Source: an uncultured bacterium (lineage in GTDB: Bacteria > Nitrospirota > Thermodesulfovibrionia > Thermodesulfovibrionales > Dissulfurispiraceae). From it: a stretch of DNA of 64,000 nt. The notes below the pieces were generated by a model. The model worked only from the letters and a program-made list of their open reading frames with translations. It did not search any database and had not been told where the DNA came from. Below, piece by piece: positions 7,694 through 15,739 of this stretch. A program made the translations under genes and the position numbers. How positions within the stretch are numbered: position 1 is the first letter of the stretch; each line of letters opens with the position of its first letter. The stretch is from positions 1 through 64,000 of the forward strand of contig CALEDV010000010.1 of assembly GCA_937949555.1 (NCBI GenBank), read 5' to 3'.

Positions 7694-8154
7694 CTTCTCT
7701 CACCCCTATCATTCAATAATATTTTTATCTCCAATGTTGTTCCCTCTCCAATAACCGTGTCAATATTGAATTCATCAGAGTTTTTCTTTATATTAGGCAA
7801 TCCCATCCCTGCGCCCCAGCCCATCTCACGCACCCAATCCGGAGCTGTGGAATAGCCTTCCTGCATGGCAAGCTCTATGTTAGGTATGCCTGGTCCCATA
7901 TCTGTAACCGTAATAAGTATGTGGTCTCGGGTAATGATATAATGCAGGCTCCCTGCGACTCCATGGATAATAACATTCATTTCTGCCTCAAAGGCGGCTA
8001 TGGCCGCTCGTCTGATAATATCCTCATCAACACCTAAATCCATCAAGACCCTCTTCATCGCACTGGAGGCAGCGCCTGCATTGGCAAAATCACCCTCAAG
8101 GAGTTGGAAAGAGGCCTCTATGGGCTCGTTAATCCTCTCTATTTTGTTGTTCAT
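7690..8154 (-). CDS. Anti-sigma-factor-type (RsbW-like) ATP-binding protein
   Basis: 154 residues. HATPase_c fold of the anti-sigma/serine-kinase kind: AFEAEMNVIIHG (N box), DMGPGIPN (G1) and GMGLPNI (G2). Proteins of this type either phosphorylate an anti-sigma antagonist or bind a sigma factor, but no sigma factor or antagonist is encoded here. The partners are more likely the DRTGG proteins on either side, with which it overlaps by 4 and 26 bases. Confidence 0.8.
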   Translation of the reverse strand: MNNKIERINEPIEASFQLLEGDFANAGAASSAMKRVLMDLGVDEDIIRRAAIAAFEAEMNVIIHGVAGSLHYIITRDHILITVTDMGPGIPNIELAMQEGYSTAPDWVREMGWGAGMGLPNIKKNSDEFNIDTVIGEGTTLEIKILLNDRGERR

Positions 8155-8494
8155 GACAGCTCCTTAGACCATGTTCATAGAGTTTGCCGCAGGCAGTAAA
8201 AAGGGACATAGGCGAGCTTATGAGGGCTATGTTTTTTTCCTCTGCCATGGACATCATATCCTGCGAGATAGGTTTTCCAAGCACCACAAGCACCGCAGGA
8301 ATATCTGCAAGCTCAGCAGTCCTGATAACCTGCGTCTGGTTCAGAGAGGTTATAAGCAGCGCGCCCTTTAGGGCATACATCAGGGCATCACTCATCATGT
8401 CTGAGCCACAGACCGATTGTATCTCTAAAGAATCGCTCATGCCCTTTGCAATCAATCTGCCTTCAACAACGCGTAATATATCGGCTATTTTCAA
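8129..8494 (-). CDS. DRTGG-domain protein (first copy)
   Basis: 121 residues. MKIADILRVVEGRLIAKG, then VCGSDMMSDALMY, the diagnostic signature region, and IPAVLVVLGKPIS. The start codon is TTG at 8492-8494, preceded by GAGGAT at a good distance. The Cys-containing C-terminus (CGKLYEHGLRSCHEQ) overlaps the next gene. Ligand unknown; such domains are assumed to sense a nucleotide or another small molecule and report to the partner ATPase. Confidence 0.78.
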   Translation of the reverse strand: MKIADILRVVEGRLIAKGMSDSLEIQSVCGSDMMSDALMYALKGALLITSLNQTQVIRTAELADIPAVLVVLGKPISQDMMSMAEEKNIALISSPMSLFTACGKLYEHGLRSCHEQQNRED

Positions 8495-8496
8495 TG

Positions 8497-9675
8497 CTAT
8501 CCTCTCGCTTTTTCAGTATTTATCTCGGGGGCTTCCTTTGTCCTCAAAGGAAGCCTTATGTAGAAACTTGCCCCCTGTCCAGGCTGACTTGAGACATTAA
8601 TTTGTCCCTCATGTTTTTTTATTATGCCGTAGCTTACCGACAATCCCAAGCCCGTGCCTTTCCCGGTAGGTTTTGTGGTGAAGAAAGGCTCAAATATACG
8701 GCCTTTTATCTCTGGAGGCAGACCAGGACCTGTATCATGAAAGGCTATCTCCACATAATCACCATCCTCTTCCTTTGCTATGGATGTTGCAATGGTGACC
8801 TTGCCCCTGCCTTCCATGGCATCAGAGGCGTTTATGAGCAGATTAATAAAGACCTGTTGCATCTGATTGGGGTCAACGATTATATCAGGTATACCCTTGT
8901 CTAATTGTAGGTCGAAGGTGACATTATGAAACTTCATCTGATTCTTGACGATCATCAGGGTGTTTTCAATAAGGTCATTTATATCGGTCTTCTTCTTCTC
9001 AGAGGCTGCCTTTCGTGAAAAACCCAGTAGCCCGCTTACGATCCTTGAACACCTCTCTGCCTGTCCTATTATGACCTTTAGGTCTTCTATGTCCTCTGTC
9101 CGATCCTCTGGTGTCCTCTTAAGCATCATGTGTGCAAAGGTTATGATACCTGTAAGGGGACTATTCATCTCATGCACTACGCCTGCTACCATCCTACCTA
9201 ATGAGGCCAGTTTCTCAGCATTAATCAACTGCTCCTGGGCCCTCATGATCTCTGCCGTCTTCTTCTCCACCTCCTGCTCTAATTCCTTGGTCCAGTTTTC
9301 CATCTTTTCCTTGTATATCTTGAGTTCCCCAGACATAGAATTAAAGGAGCCTGCAAGTATCCCAATCTCATCTTTGTTTTTTAACTCTATGCGATGCTCC
9401 ATATCACCAGCAGCAAGCTTGCCCATTGCATCTACAAGTTTGCCTATCGGCTTAGTAACAAAGCTATAAAGGATTATCCCAAGGGCCGTGGAGATTACAA
9501 TAACAAAAGAAACGCCATATAAGAGCACTTCTACGGTCTTTACCTGGGGGTTGTTGGCTATGAATAGATAAGTAAAAAGCACACCCCATATCACCATCAT
9601 ACTTCCAATGGTGAAGATGAGTTTCCATGTTAGCGAATGGAAGATATAAAATATCATGTTTTTTTGCACAAGCAT
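8497..9675 (-). CDS. Membrane sensor histidine kinase (TM-HAMP-HisKA-HATPase)
   Basis: 392 residues. Two membrane segments (about 18-40 and 48-72) are separated by a very short loop, so the sensor has almost no periplasmic domain. HAMP runs at about 73-125, then a coiled coil and HisKA with His168 in VVHEMNSPLTG. HATPase has N box NLLINASDAM, DTGPGLPP, and GKGTGLGLSV. It is the first gene of the leftward operon, two bases upstream of the first DRTGG gene. This family often senses redox or membrane state, but the signal here is unknown. Its phospho-partner is probably the receiver at 5687-6061. Confidence 0.88.
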   Translation of the reverse strand: MLVQKNMIFYIFHSLTWKLIFTIGSMMVIWGVLFTYLFIANNPQVKTVEVLLYGVSFVIVISTALGIILYSFVTKPIGKLVDAMGKLAAGDMEHRIELKNKDEIGILAGSFNSMSGELKIYKEKMENWTKELEQEVEKKTAEIMRAQEQLINAEKLASLGRMVAGVVHEMNSPLTGIITFAHMMLKRTPEDRTEDIEDLKVIIGQAERCSRIVSGLLGFSRKAASEKKKTDINDLIENTLMIVKNQMKFHNVTFDLQLDKGIPDIIVDPNQMQQVFINLLINASDAMEGRGKVTIATSIAKEEDGDYVEIAFHDTGPGLPPEIKGRIFEPFFTTKPTGKGTGLGLSVSYGIIKKHEGQINVSSQPGQGASFYIRLPLRTKEAPEINTEKARG

Positions 9676-9774
9676 ATAACCTTCAAACCTCTACTTACCC
9701 CTCTTCCAAACTAAAGACTGGTATTTGTCCTTTACATGCTTACAGGTTAAAAGGGAAGGGTTTCTTTGTTTATC

Positions 9775-10881
9775 TCATTTATCAGTTCTACAATACCATT
9801 GATACACGCTCTTTATCCCATCCCTTAGGCTTGTGCAAGGGCGCCAGCCAAGGGCATTTATCCTTGTATTATCCAGGAGCTTTAGTATCGTGCCATCGGG
9901 CATAGAGGTATTGTAAACTATTTTGCCTCTAAATCCAACTATATCCTTTATCACCTCTGCCAAGTCTTCAATCGCCACATCCTCTCCTGAGCCTATATTG
10001 ATATGGGTGTTCCTGATATCTCTACTATACCCTCTTAGATCATCAAAATCTACCTTTTCCATTACAAAGAGGCAGGCATCAGCAAGGTCATCGACATACA
10101 GGAAGTCTCTCTTAGGCCTGCCGCTGCCCCATATCTCCACTGCCTCAGTAGTTATACCAATGGCCCTGAGGGTGTCTTCTATAGAGCCATTGATATCATA
10201 ACCCAGCTCGTGCTTTTGTAGGTCTGCAATTATGGCATCTATGTTGCCCGCTTGAAGAAGCCTTGCAAGGTGAAACTTCCTCATTATTGCTGGCAGCACA
10301 TGGGATGTCCTTAGGTTGAAGTTGTCATTCTTCCCAAATAGATTTGTTGGCATCAGAGAGATAAAGTTTGTCCCATACTGCAGGTTATAACTCTCACACA
10401 TCCTCAGTCCTGCAATCTTCGCAAGGGCGTAGGGTTCATTGGTATATTCCAGTGCCCCTGTGAGTAGATATTCTTCCTTTATAGGTTGAGGACAGTCCCG
10501 AGGATATATGCAGCTACTGCCAAGAAAGAGGAGCTTTTTTACACCTGTTAGGTAGCTGTAGTGTATCACATTGCATATCATCTGGAGGTTTTCATAGATA
10601 AACTGTGCCCGCTGGGTGTTGTTTGCCTCAATGCCTCCTACCCTTGCCGCAGCCATAAAGACATACTCAGGCCTCTCAAGGGCAAGGAATTGGGCAGTCT
10701 GTAGTTGATTTGTTAGGTCAACCTTATAATACCGAACCTCTGGGTATGTAAAGGGGGGTTTATGATTAAAAAAAGAGGCTGTAAGGTTAATATAGCCTCT
10801 TTTTATAAGGGCGCTTATGATTGCGGTGCCGACCATACCGGTACCGCCCGCAATAAGTATCTTTGAGTCCTTGCTGATCAC
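9775..10881 (-). CDS. fcl: GDP-L-fucose synthase
   Basis: 368 residues, an extended short-chain dehydrogenase/reductase. The NADP-binding motif is GGTGMVG near residue 12. The active-site Ser lies in FLGSSCIYPR and the Tyr/Lys pair in PYALAKIAG; PTNLFGKNDNFN is characteristic of the family. It converts GDP-4-keto-6-deoxymannose to GDP-fucose. It is about 50 residues longer than E. coli Fcl because of an insertion (around DAIIADLQKHELGYD) also known in other bacteria. GTG start. It follows flgL by 13 bases on the same strand, so it may be co-transcribed with hook genes and serve flagellar or surface glycosylation. Confidence 0.85.
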   Translation of the reverse strand: MISKDSKILIAGGTGMVGTAIISALIKRGYINLTASFFNHKPPFTYPEVRYYKVDLTNQLQTAQFLALERPEYVFMAAARVGGIEANNTQRAQFIYENLQMICNVIHYSYLTGVKKLLFLGSSCIYPRDCPQPIKEEYLLTGALEYTNEPYALAKIAGLRMCESYNLQYGTNFISLMPTNLFGKNDNFNLRTSHVLPAIMRKFHLARLLQAGNIDAIIADLQKHELGYDINGSIEDTLRAIGITTEAVEIWGSGRPKRDFLYVDDLADACLFVMEKVDFDDLRGYSRDIRNTHINIGSGEDVAIEDLAEVIKDIVGFRGKIVYNTSMPDGTILKLLDNTRINALGWRPCTSLRDGIKSVYQWYCRTDK

Positions 10882-10894
10882 ATCTTAGTATAGC

Positions 10895-11980
10895 CTAAAC
10901 AAAATCAAAAAGACTTGTCTTCATGAACTCTGAGGATACCTTCCTTAGGCTCTGGAGGCTCTGCTCCTTCATCTGGATGAGCAGATTGACCCTTGCATAA
11001 TCGTCTGGGGTCATTGCCATTTCATCGGATAGATAATTAGTATTGTCATTGCTAACCTTATTCAAAAATTCATTCTGGTCCTGAAGTTTTAAAAGGCGCA
11101 GACTAACATCTGCCTCCTTTTGAGAGACCTTTTCTATAAGCTTCCCAAAATATTGATATGCCTTATCAATCCTGTTGTCAATCTCTGTCTTTTGTGCAGG
11201 AGTAAGACTTGTCGGGTCAACCTCAAGGGACTTCTGCAGGAAATTAATTGCCCTTAAGACATAGTTCTCATTGAGGTAACTGTTGTTAAACTCATAGTAG
11301 TTTGGAGGTCCTACTGTATTAGGATTTGATATATTGGTCGTGTTGGGGTCGTAGTTCGTATTATACTCATTAGGGTTTGTAATAGCGTTGTAAGGCAGGC
11401 CGTTTGAAAAAACGGCATCGTTTGGGGTGCCTGCCACGAAATTAAAGCTGAATATGTCATTACCAGGTAGATTTGAGGCTATGCTGATGCCCTTGCCTAT
11501 GTCCACAATTATCGAATCTCCTGTACCCTTGTATTCCCCTGTGAGAGGGTCTATTGGGGCAGTATCGCCACTGAATCCCCCAAAGAGATATCTATCTCCC
11601 ACCTTTGAGTTTGCTATAGAAATAACACTCTGTTTGATACCATCGACCTGTTTTGCGTAGATATTTCTGTCTTCCTGGCTCATGGGGCCAACCTTTATTA
11701 TCAAGTCCTTTGCTGTCTGTAAAAGGTCCTTTAGGCTTCTCAATGCTGTATTTGTGGCATTTAGATTTACTGTAGTTGTGGCAATCGTGCGTTTATACTG
11801 GTCTATCTCACTTAGCTTCGATTTATAGCCTGTTATCCTCGACATGGCTGAGGAATCGTCTGAGGGTCTGTTTATCTTTTGCCCCGTAGATAGCTGCTCA
11901 TGCCACTGCCATATCTGTTTGATATTACTCTGCATATCAAAAAGGGTCTTATCATATATCATCTTTGTTGTGATCCTCAT
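10895..11980 (-). CDS. flgL: Flagellar hook-associated protein FlgL (HAP3)
   Basis: 361 residues. The N-terminus MRITTKMIYDKTLFDMQSNI and the following QLSTGQKINRPSDDSS are the flagellin-like signature of FlgL; the C-terminus ends in the matching helical segment. It forms the junction between hook and filament and is exported by the flagellar type III system. The middle carries an Asn/Tyr/Pro-rich, low-complexity stretch (about 195-235). A strong GGGAGGTG site precedes the ATG. It is the last flagellar gene of the flgJ-M-N-K-L run. Confidence 0.95.
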   Translation of the reverse strand: MRITTKMIYDKTLFDMQSNIKQIWQWHEQLSTGQKINRPSDDSSAMSRITGYKSKLSEIDQYKRTIATTTVNLNATNTALRSLKDLLQTAKDLIIKVGPMSQEDRNIYAKQVDGIKQSVISIANSKVGDRYLFGGFSGDTAPIDPLTGEYKGTGDSIIVDIGKGISIASNLPGNDIFSFNFVAGTPNDAVFSNGLPYNAITNPNEYNTNYDPNTTNISNPNTVGPPNYYEFNNSYLNENYVLRAINFLQKSLEVDPTSLTPAQKTEIDNRIDKAYQYFGKLIEKVSQKEADVSLRLLKLQDQNEFLNKVSNDNTNYLSDEMAMTPDDYARVNLLIQMKEQSLQSLRKVSSEFMKTSLFDFV

Positions 11981-12006
11981 AAATATTCACCTCCCTATAA
12001 ATAACT

Positions 12007-12041
12007 CCCTCCTCCCCTTAATTAAAGGGGTTTTAGGAGGG
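12007..12041. repeat. Interrupted palindrome between flgK and flgL
   Basis: Outer arms CCCTCCT (12007-12013) and AGGAGGG (12035-12041) enclose inner arms CCCCTT/AAGGGG around a TTAATTAA-like centre. The nested hairpin looks like a small mobile palindrome (MITE or REP-like relic) rather than a terminator, although the inner arm is followed by TTTT on the plus strand. No second copy was noticed in the window. Confidence 0.45.
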
Positions 12042-12070
12042 CCTTGTGTGTAAGCTACTATTTTTACTCC

Positions 12071-14089
12071 CTACCGCCCTGTCATATTGACCAGAGTTGC
12101 AAATAGCTCATCGGCAACAGTTATTATCTTAGCTGCAGCCTGAAAGGACTTCTGAAGTTTAACAAGGTTAATCGCCTCTTCATCGAGGCTTACACCAGAG
12201 GTCTCTTGTCTCTTGCGCTCTAACTGCTCTACTGTAACATCGTAAAAGTCCTTGTTTATCTTTGATGCCTCTGCCTCTACCCCTACATAATCAACGATCC
12301 CCTGATAGTATGAAAGGGGTTTACTGCCAACAACAATATTCGTATCCTTTAGGTTGCTTATCATCCTTGCATTTAGGTTATCTCCAGGTCTTGGTCTCTC
12401 GCCAGGATTGACAGGATAGACATTGTAGTCGCTCACATCGGTGCCACCGCCAGCGTTAATGAACGAATTGGTATTGAAGCCAAAGAGGCCTGCGGCGGTA
12501 CTATTGGAGCCCTGCCAGTCAATCACCAGCATGTTTGCACCCATGTTGTTTGTAATGGTAAATCTGCGTGTTGCCCCATTGTATGTAACCCCTGCTACAG
12601 CTACACCTCCTAATGCTGTTTGTAGGGCCGCAGCAAGTTGATTGCGTGTGTATTCTCCTGTTGGCAATTGGGCAATCTGGAAGGATGTGCCTCCGTCGAT
12701 GCTATAGCGCACCTGATTATTGAGATTGTTTAGGGAGACCGTATTGCCTGCGGCAACTGCCAGGTGATTTGGATCAGAGATAGCCACCGAGAGATTAATG
12801 GCAGCGTTTTTGTTTTGCCCAACGATAAAATTAGCGCCTGCTAAAAGGCCTGTATCTTCTAAAAGCATGGTTTTTCCATCAAATTGCAAGGTGCGGCGAG
12901 GTGGCACTGTGGTGTTGTCCAAGGTATCGTTGAAATTGATAGTGCCTGCGCTTGGAGGCACCGTGGTGTTGTCAACCCATGCTGCAGTCCAACTGTTGCC
13001 ACCATTGAAGGTGAGTGTGTATGCCCTGTTTATGGTAGTGCTAAAGTTAGTCTCATCATTTATATAGTATCTACGCACTGTACCCCCTGTAGGATTCGTA
13101 AAGGTTACAAGGGAGTTGTTTTGATAAAAGAAGTCCTTATCCGTTGAGCCATCAAGCCCATAGCCCTGACGGTGATAGAAATTGACGGAATCGGCCAGAT
13201 TGATTGCCAAGACATTCAGTTTGTTCTGTATCCCCACAATGGATGTATCTCTTAGGTCAAGGATCGCCTTCATCTCCCCACCCTGTATGTCTGCAGTGAT
13301 GTCCTTTGAGGGTGTTACCATATTTGAATATATTTTAAGCATATTGGCGTTATCGGTATTTGCAGATAGTTGGTAATATTTACCACCATCTACCAGAGCA
13401 ACCCCTCCAATCAGCACGCTGTATCTGCCGTTATTATCCTCAAAGGTATTGACCTTAACAATCTCATTGAGCCTTTCCACAAGACTGTCCCTTTTGTCCT
13501 TCAAATCATGTCCGCCTGGTGCCATGCCAATCTTTTCATTGAGGTCACTTATCTCCTCAACTATCTTGTTTATCTCTGACACTAAGGCATTGGCAGTGTT
13601 GTTGAGGTCTATCCTCTGATTTGCAAGGTCTGAAAAGGCATTTGCAATCCTCTCAGACATATACTCTGCCTTGTTTATAAGAAAGGCCCTTTCAGCATAC
13701 CCTTCAGGATTTTTGACCACCTGTTGCCATTGATCAAAGAAGCCGTTTATGCTCTCGCCAATGCTCCTGTCCTGGGCCTCGTTGAATGTATTTTCAAGCT
13801 TAAGCATATTGGACTCATAGGCAGCCCAATAGGCAGCGTTTGATTTCTCTGTTCTTAGCTGATAGGTCGTGAAGGAGTCATACATCCTCCTTACCTCTTT
13901 AAGCTCCACCCCTCTGCCACTAGTTACAGCGCTTATAATATAACCCGCAGGTACAGTCTCAAATATTGGCTCTTGCCTTGTATACCCAGGGGTATTGGCA
14001 TTAGCCACATTGTGAGCCACTGTATCCATTGCCCTTTTATGGGCAAGAAGGGCCGTTTTGCCTATGTCAAAGAGGGAAAAGATAGCCAT
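12071..14089 (-). CDS. flgK: Flagellar hook-associated protein FlgK (HAP1)
   Basis: 672 residues. The N-terminus has GKTALLAHKRAMDTVAHN followed by VANANTPGYTRQ, the hallmark rod/hook/HAP motif. The C-terminus SGVSLDEEAINLVKLQKSFQ and AAAKIITVADELF is the FlgK/FlgE closing helix. It is longer than E. coli FlgK (about 550); the extra length is a Gly/Thr-rich middle domain (about 330-560), presumably surface-exposed. It is 1 base from flgN, its export chaperone gene. Confidence 0.95.
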   Translation of the reverse strand: MAIFSLFDIGKTALLAHKRAMDTVAHNVANANTPGYTRQEPIFETVPAGYIISAVTSGRGVELKEVRRMYDSFTTYQLRTEKSNAAYWAAYESNMLKLENTFNEAQDRSIGESINGFFDQWQQVVKNPEGYAERAFLINKAEYMSERIANAFSDLANQRIDLNNTANALVSEINKIVEEISDLNEKIGMAPGGHDLKDKRDSLVERLNEIVKVNTFEDNNGRYSVLIGGVALVDGGKYYQLSANTDNANMLKIYSNMVTPSKDITADIQGGEMKAILDLRDTSIVGIQNKLNVLAINLADSVNFYHRQGYGLDGSTDKDFFYQNNSLVTFTNPTGGTVRRYYINDETNFSTTINRAYTLTFNGGNSWTAAWVDNTTVPPSAGTINFNDTLDNTTVPPRRTLQFDGKTMLLEDTGLLAGANFIVGQNKNAAINLSVAISDPNHLAVAAGNTVSLNNLNNQVRYSIDGGTSFQIAQLPTGEYTRNQLAAALQTALGGVAVAGVTYNGATRRFTITNNMGANMLVIDWQGSNSTAAGLFGFNTNSFINAGGGTDVSDYNVYPVNPGERPRPGDNLNARMISNLKDTNIVVGSKPLSYYQGIVDYVGVEAEASKINKDFYDVTVEQLERKRQETSGVSLDEEAINLVKLQKSFQAAAKIITVADELFATLVNMTGR

Positions 14090-14090
14090 C

Positions 14091-14528
14091 TTATGCCTCT
14101 ACCGAGAGCTTCTCTCTCGGATTTATATTGAAGGTGGATAGAAAATTGTAAGAAGTCTTTATGTAATGTAACGACTTTGCTATAAGCATACTGTTGATCT
14201 TATTTAAATCCCTAATATTTTGAATCACCAGTGTAAATTCTTCGGCAAGACAAAGCAGTCTGTCTTTGCGTTCTCCTTCCGTTGATAGGGCAACCTCCTT
14301 AAGGGTCCTATTGCTCAGTCCCAGTTCGCCAAGCACCTTATCCCTTATTTCATCACAGTTTTTAATCCTGAAGGTGATCATCTCCTTTTCCCTTAACAAC
14401 TCCTCAAGTTCGCCTGCATTAAGTCTTGTTATTACATCCTTTTCACGCTTTAGCAACTCAATTAACTCCACACACAGGTCATATTCCTTTGTTAGAATCC
14501 TTTCAAGTTCGTCATATAAATGAATCAA
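14091..14528 (-). CDS. flgN: FlgN-type flagellar export chaperone
   Basis: 145 residues, almost entirely helical and charged, with heptad-like spacing (RLNAGELEELLREKEMITFR), as in FlgN/FlgK-FlgL chaperones. The position directly between flgM and flgK supports the call. The start is TTG at 14526-14528, chosen because AAAGGAGGTG sits five bases upstream and no in-frame ATG is available. It overlaps flgM by 17 bases. Confidence 0.8.
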   Translation of the reverse strand: MIHLYDELERILTKEYDLCVELIELLKREKDVITRLNAGELEELLREKEMITFRIKNCDEIRDKVLGELGLSNRTLKEVALSTEGERKDRLLCLAEEFTLVIQNIRDLNKINSMLIAKSLHYIKTSYNFLSTFNINPREKLSVEA

Positions 14529-14820
14529 TGAGCACCTCCTTTAGCAGTTTTCCTGCCACCGCCTCACCCTTCACATTGTATGTGTTACTGTTGATAGAGT
14601 GCTGTAAACGGTTAACAACATCTGTTCTTATCTCAGGTATCTTACTTACATCTACCTGAAGCCTCGCAATCTCCTTCGCCCCACTTGAAACCGTTATTTG
14701 GTCTCCCTTTGGAGGGCCGTCAATGGACTCTACGCTATCCCTTTCCTTAGGCTTATCACTTCTCTGCAGATTTATTCCTGCCCCAATACCGCCAATCTCA
14801 TACCTGTCTGGAATCTTCAT
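14512..14820 (-). CDS. flgM: Anti-sigma-28 factor FlgM
   Basis: 102 residues. The N-terminal half is disordered and polar, and the C-terminal half has the helical sigma-28-binding segment (VDVSKIPEIRTDVVNRLQ, then INSNTYNVKGEAVAGKLL), typical of FlgM. It holds FliA inactive until the hook is complete and is then exported. It has AAGGAGG before the ATG and sits immediately behind a near-consensus sigma-28 promoter, giving the expected feedback loop. Confidence 0.92.
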   Translation of the reverse strand: MKIPDRYEIGGIGAGINLQRSDKPKERDSVESIDGPPKGDQITVSSGAKEIARLQVDVSKIPEIRTDVVNRLQHSINSNTYNVKGEAVAGKLLKEVLIDSFI

Positions 14821-14853
14821 CTTCCCTTCCTCCTTATAAATTACTATTAATAA

Positions 14854-14880
14854 TTATCGGAGTTAGGATTAAAAACTTAG
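14854..14880 (-). promoter_or_regulatory. Predicted sigma-28 (FliA) promoter of flgM-flgN-flgK-flgL
   Basis: On the minus strand CTAAGTTT (14873-14880), 11 bases, then TCCGATAA (14854-14861). The enterobacterial sigma-28 consensus is TAAAGTTT-N11-GCCGATAA: 6 of 8 and 7 of 8 match with exact spacing. The -35 element overlaps the stop codon of the upstream flgJ-like gene, and the -10 lies 33 bases before the flgM ATG. Confidence 0.75.
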
Positions 14881-15713
14881 CCAAATAAATAAGAAGGATC
14901 CACTGCTTCACCATCCTTCCTGACCTCAAAGTGCAGGTGGGGCCCCGTTGCCCTGCCAGTGGACCCAGAAAAGGCTATCAATTGTCCTTCTTTGACAAGG
15001 TCTCCTTTCTTTACAATATTTGAAGAGTTGTGCCCATAAAGGGTGGAAAATCCCCCTTCATGTTCTATTATCACGACCTTGCCATAACCCCTTGCCTCAC
15101 CACTGAAGATCACCCTTCCAGGTGCTGAAGCCTTAATCTCTGTGCCCTCCTTTAATGCAATGTCTATGCCATTGTGTTGCCTGATCCTTCCCTCAAAGGG
15201 GTCTATTCTAAGGCCGAATTGGGAGCTTATCCTGCCCTCTGCAGGCAATTGGAGGGTTATTGGCAATCCCTTATCAAGAGAAGGGGAAATATTTTCAAGT
15301 TTTAGGGTATTTTTTTCCTGCTCTGGTATGAATTGTCTTTCTTGCTGCCTCTGCTTTAAAGGGACCTTTAGCTCTGTGGGTTCTGAAAGAATATTCCGAT
15401 TTGATAAAGGGACGGTTGTACGCCCCGATAGGGGCCCTGCAATTTGACCTTGTTTTATCCTTTCATTGCGCGTAAGAAAATCTCCCACACCAATACCCCT
15501 TTCTGCAAAGGACTTTGACATCTCAGCGGTAAAAAAGGGTATATAGGGGGAGATAGTCTTATTCTTGCCAAATTCGGTCTGCTCAAAGATATTCTTCAAT
15601 AGCTCATTAAGGAATACCGTCTCTATCTGTTTTTCTATGTCCTCCCCTTGAGGAGTACGAGGGCTATTAGCGATATTAAGTTGGGGAGTTTTATTAACCA
15701 AGGGCTCTATCAT
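14877..15713 (-). CDS. flgJ: FlgJ-like rod-binding domain fused to M23 peptidase
   Basis: 278 residues. Residues about 18-90 (KQIETVFLNELLKNIFE ... FTAEMSKSFAERGIGVGDFL) match the FlgJ rod-binding domain. After a Pro/Gln-rich linker, residues about 150-278 are an M23 (lysostaphin/LytM-type) zinc endopeptidase: HNGIDIA gives the first His and Asp ligands, and HLHFEV the last His. Classical FlgJ instead carries a glycosyl hydrolase (muramidase), so this protein would open the wall by cutting peptide cross-links. I start at the ATG at 15713 behind TGAGGA; an in-frame TTG lies at 15728. Directly upstream of flgM. Confidence 0.85.
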   Translation of the reverse strand: MIEPLVNKTPQLNIANSPRTPQGEDIEKQIETVFLNELLKNIFEQTEFGKNKTISPYIPFFTAEMSKSFAERGIGVGDFLTRNERIKQGQIAGPLSGRTTVPLSNRNILSEPTELKVPLKQRQQERQFIPEQEKNTLKLENISPSLDKGLPITLQLPAEGRISSQFGLRIDPFEGRIRQHNGIDIALKEGTEIKASAPGRVIFSGEARGYGKVVIIEHEGGFSTLYGHNSSNIVKKGDLVKEGQLIAFSGSTGRATGPHLHFEVRKDGEAVDPSYLFG

Positions 15714-15739
15714 CTTATCCTCAGTCAATAACTTACAAT

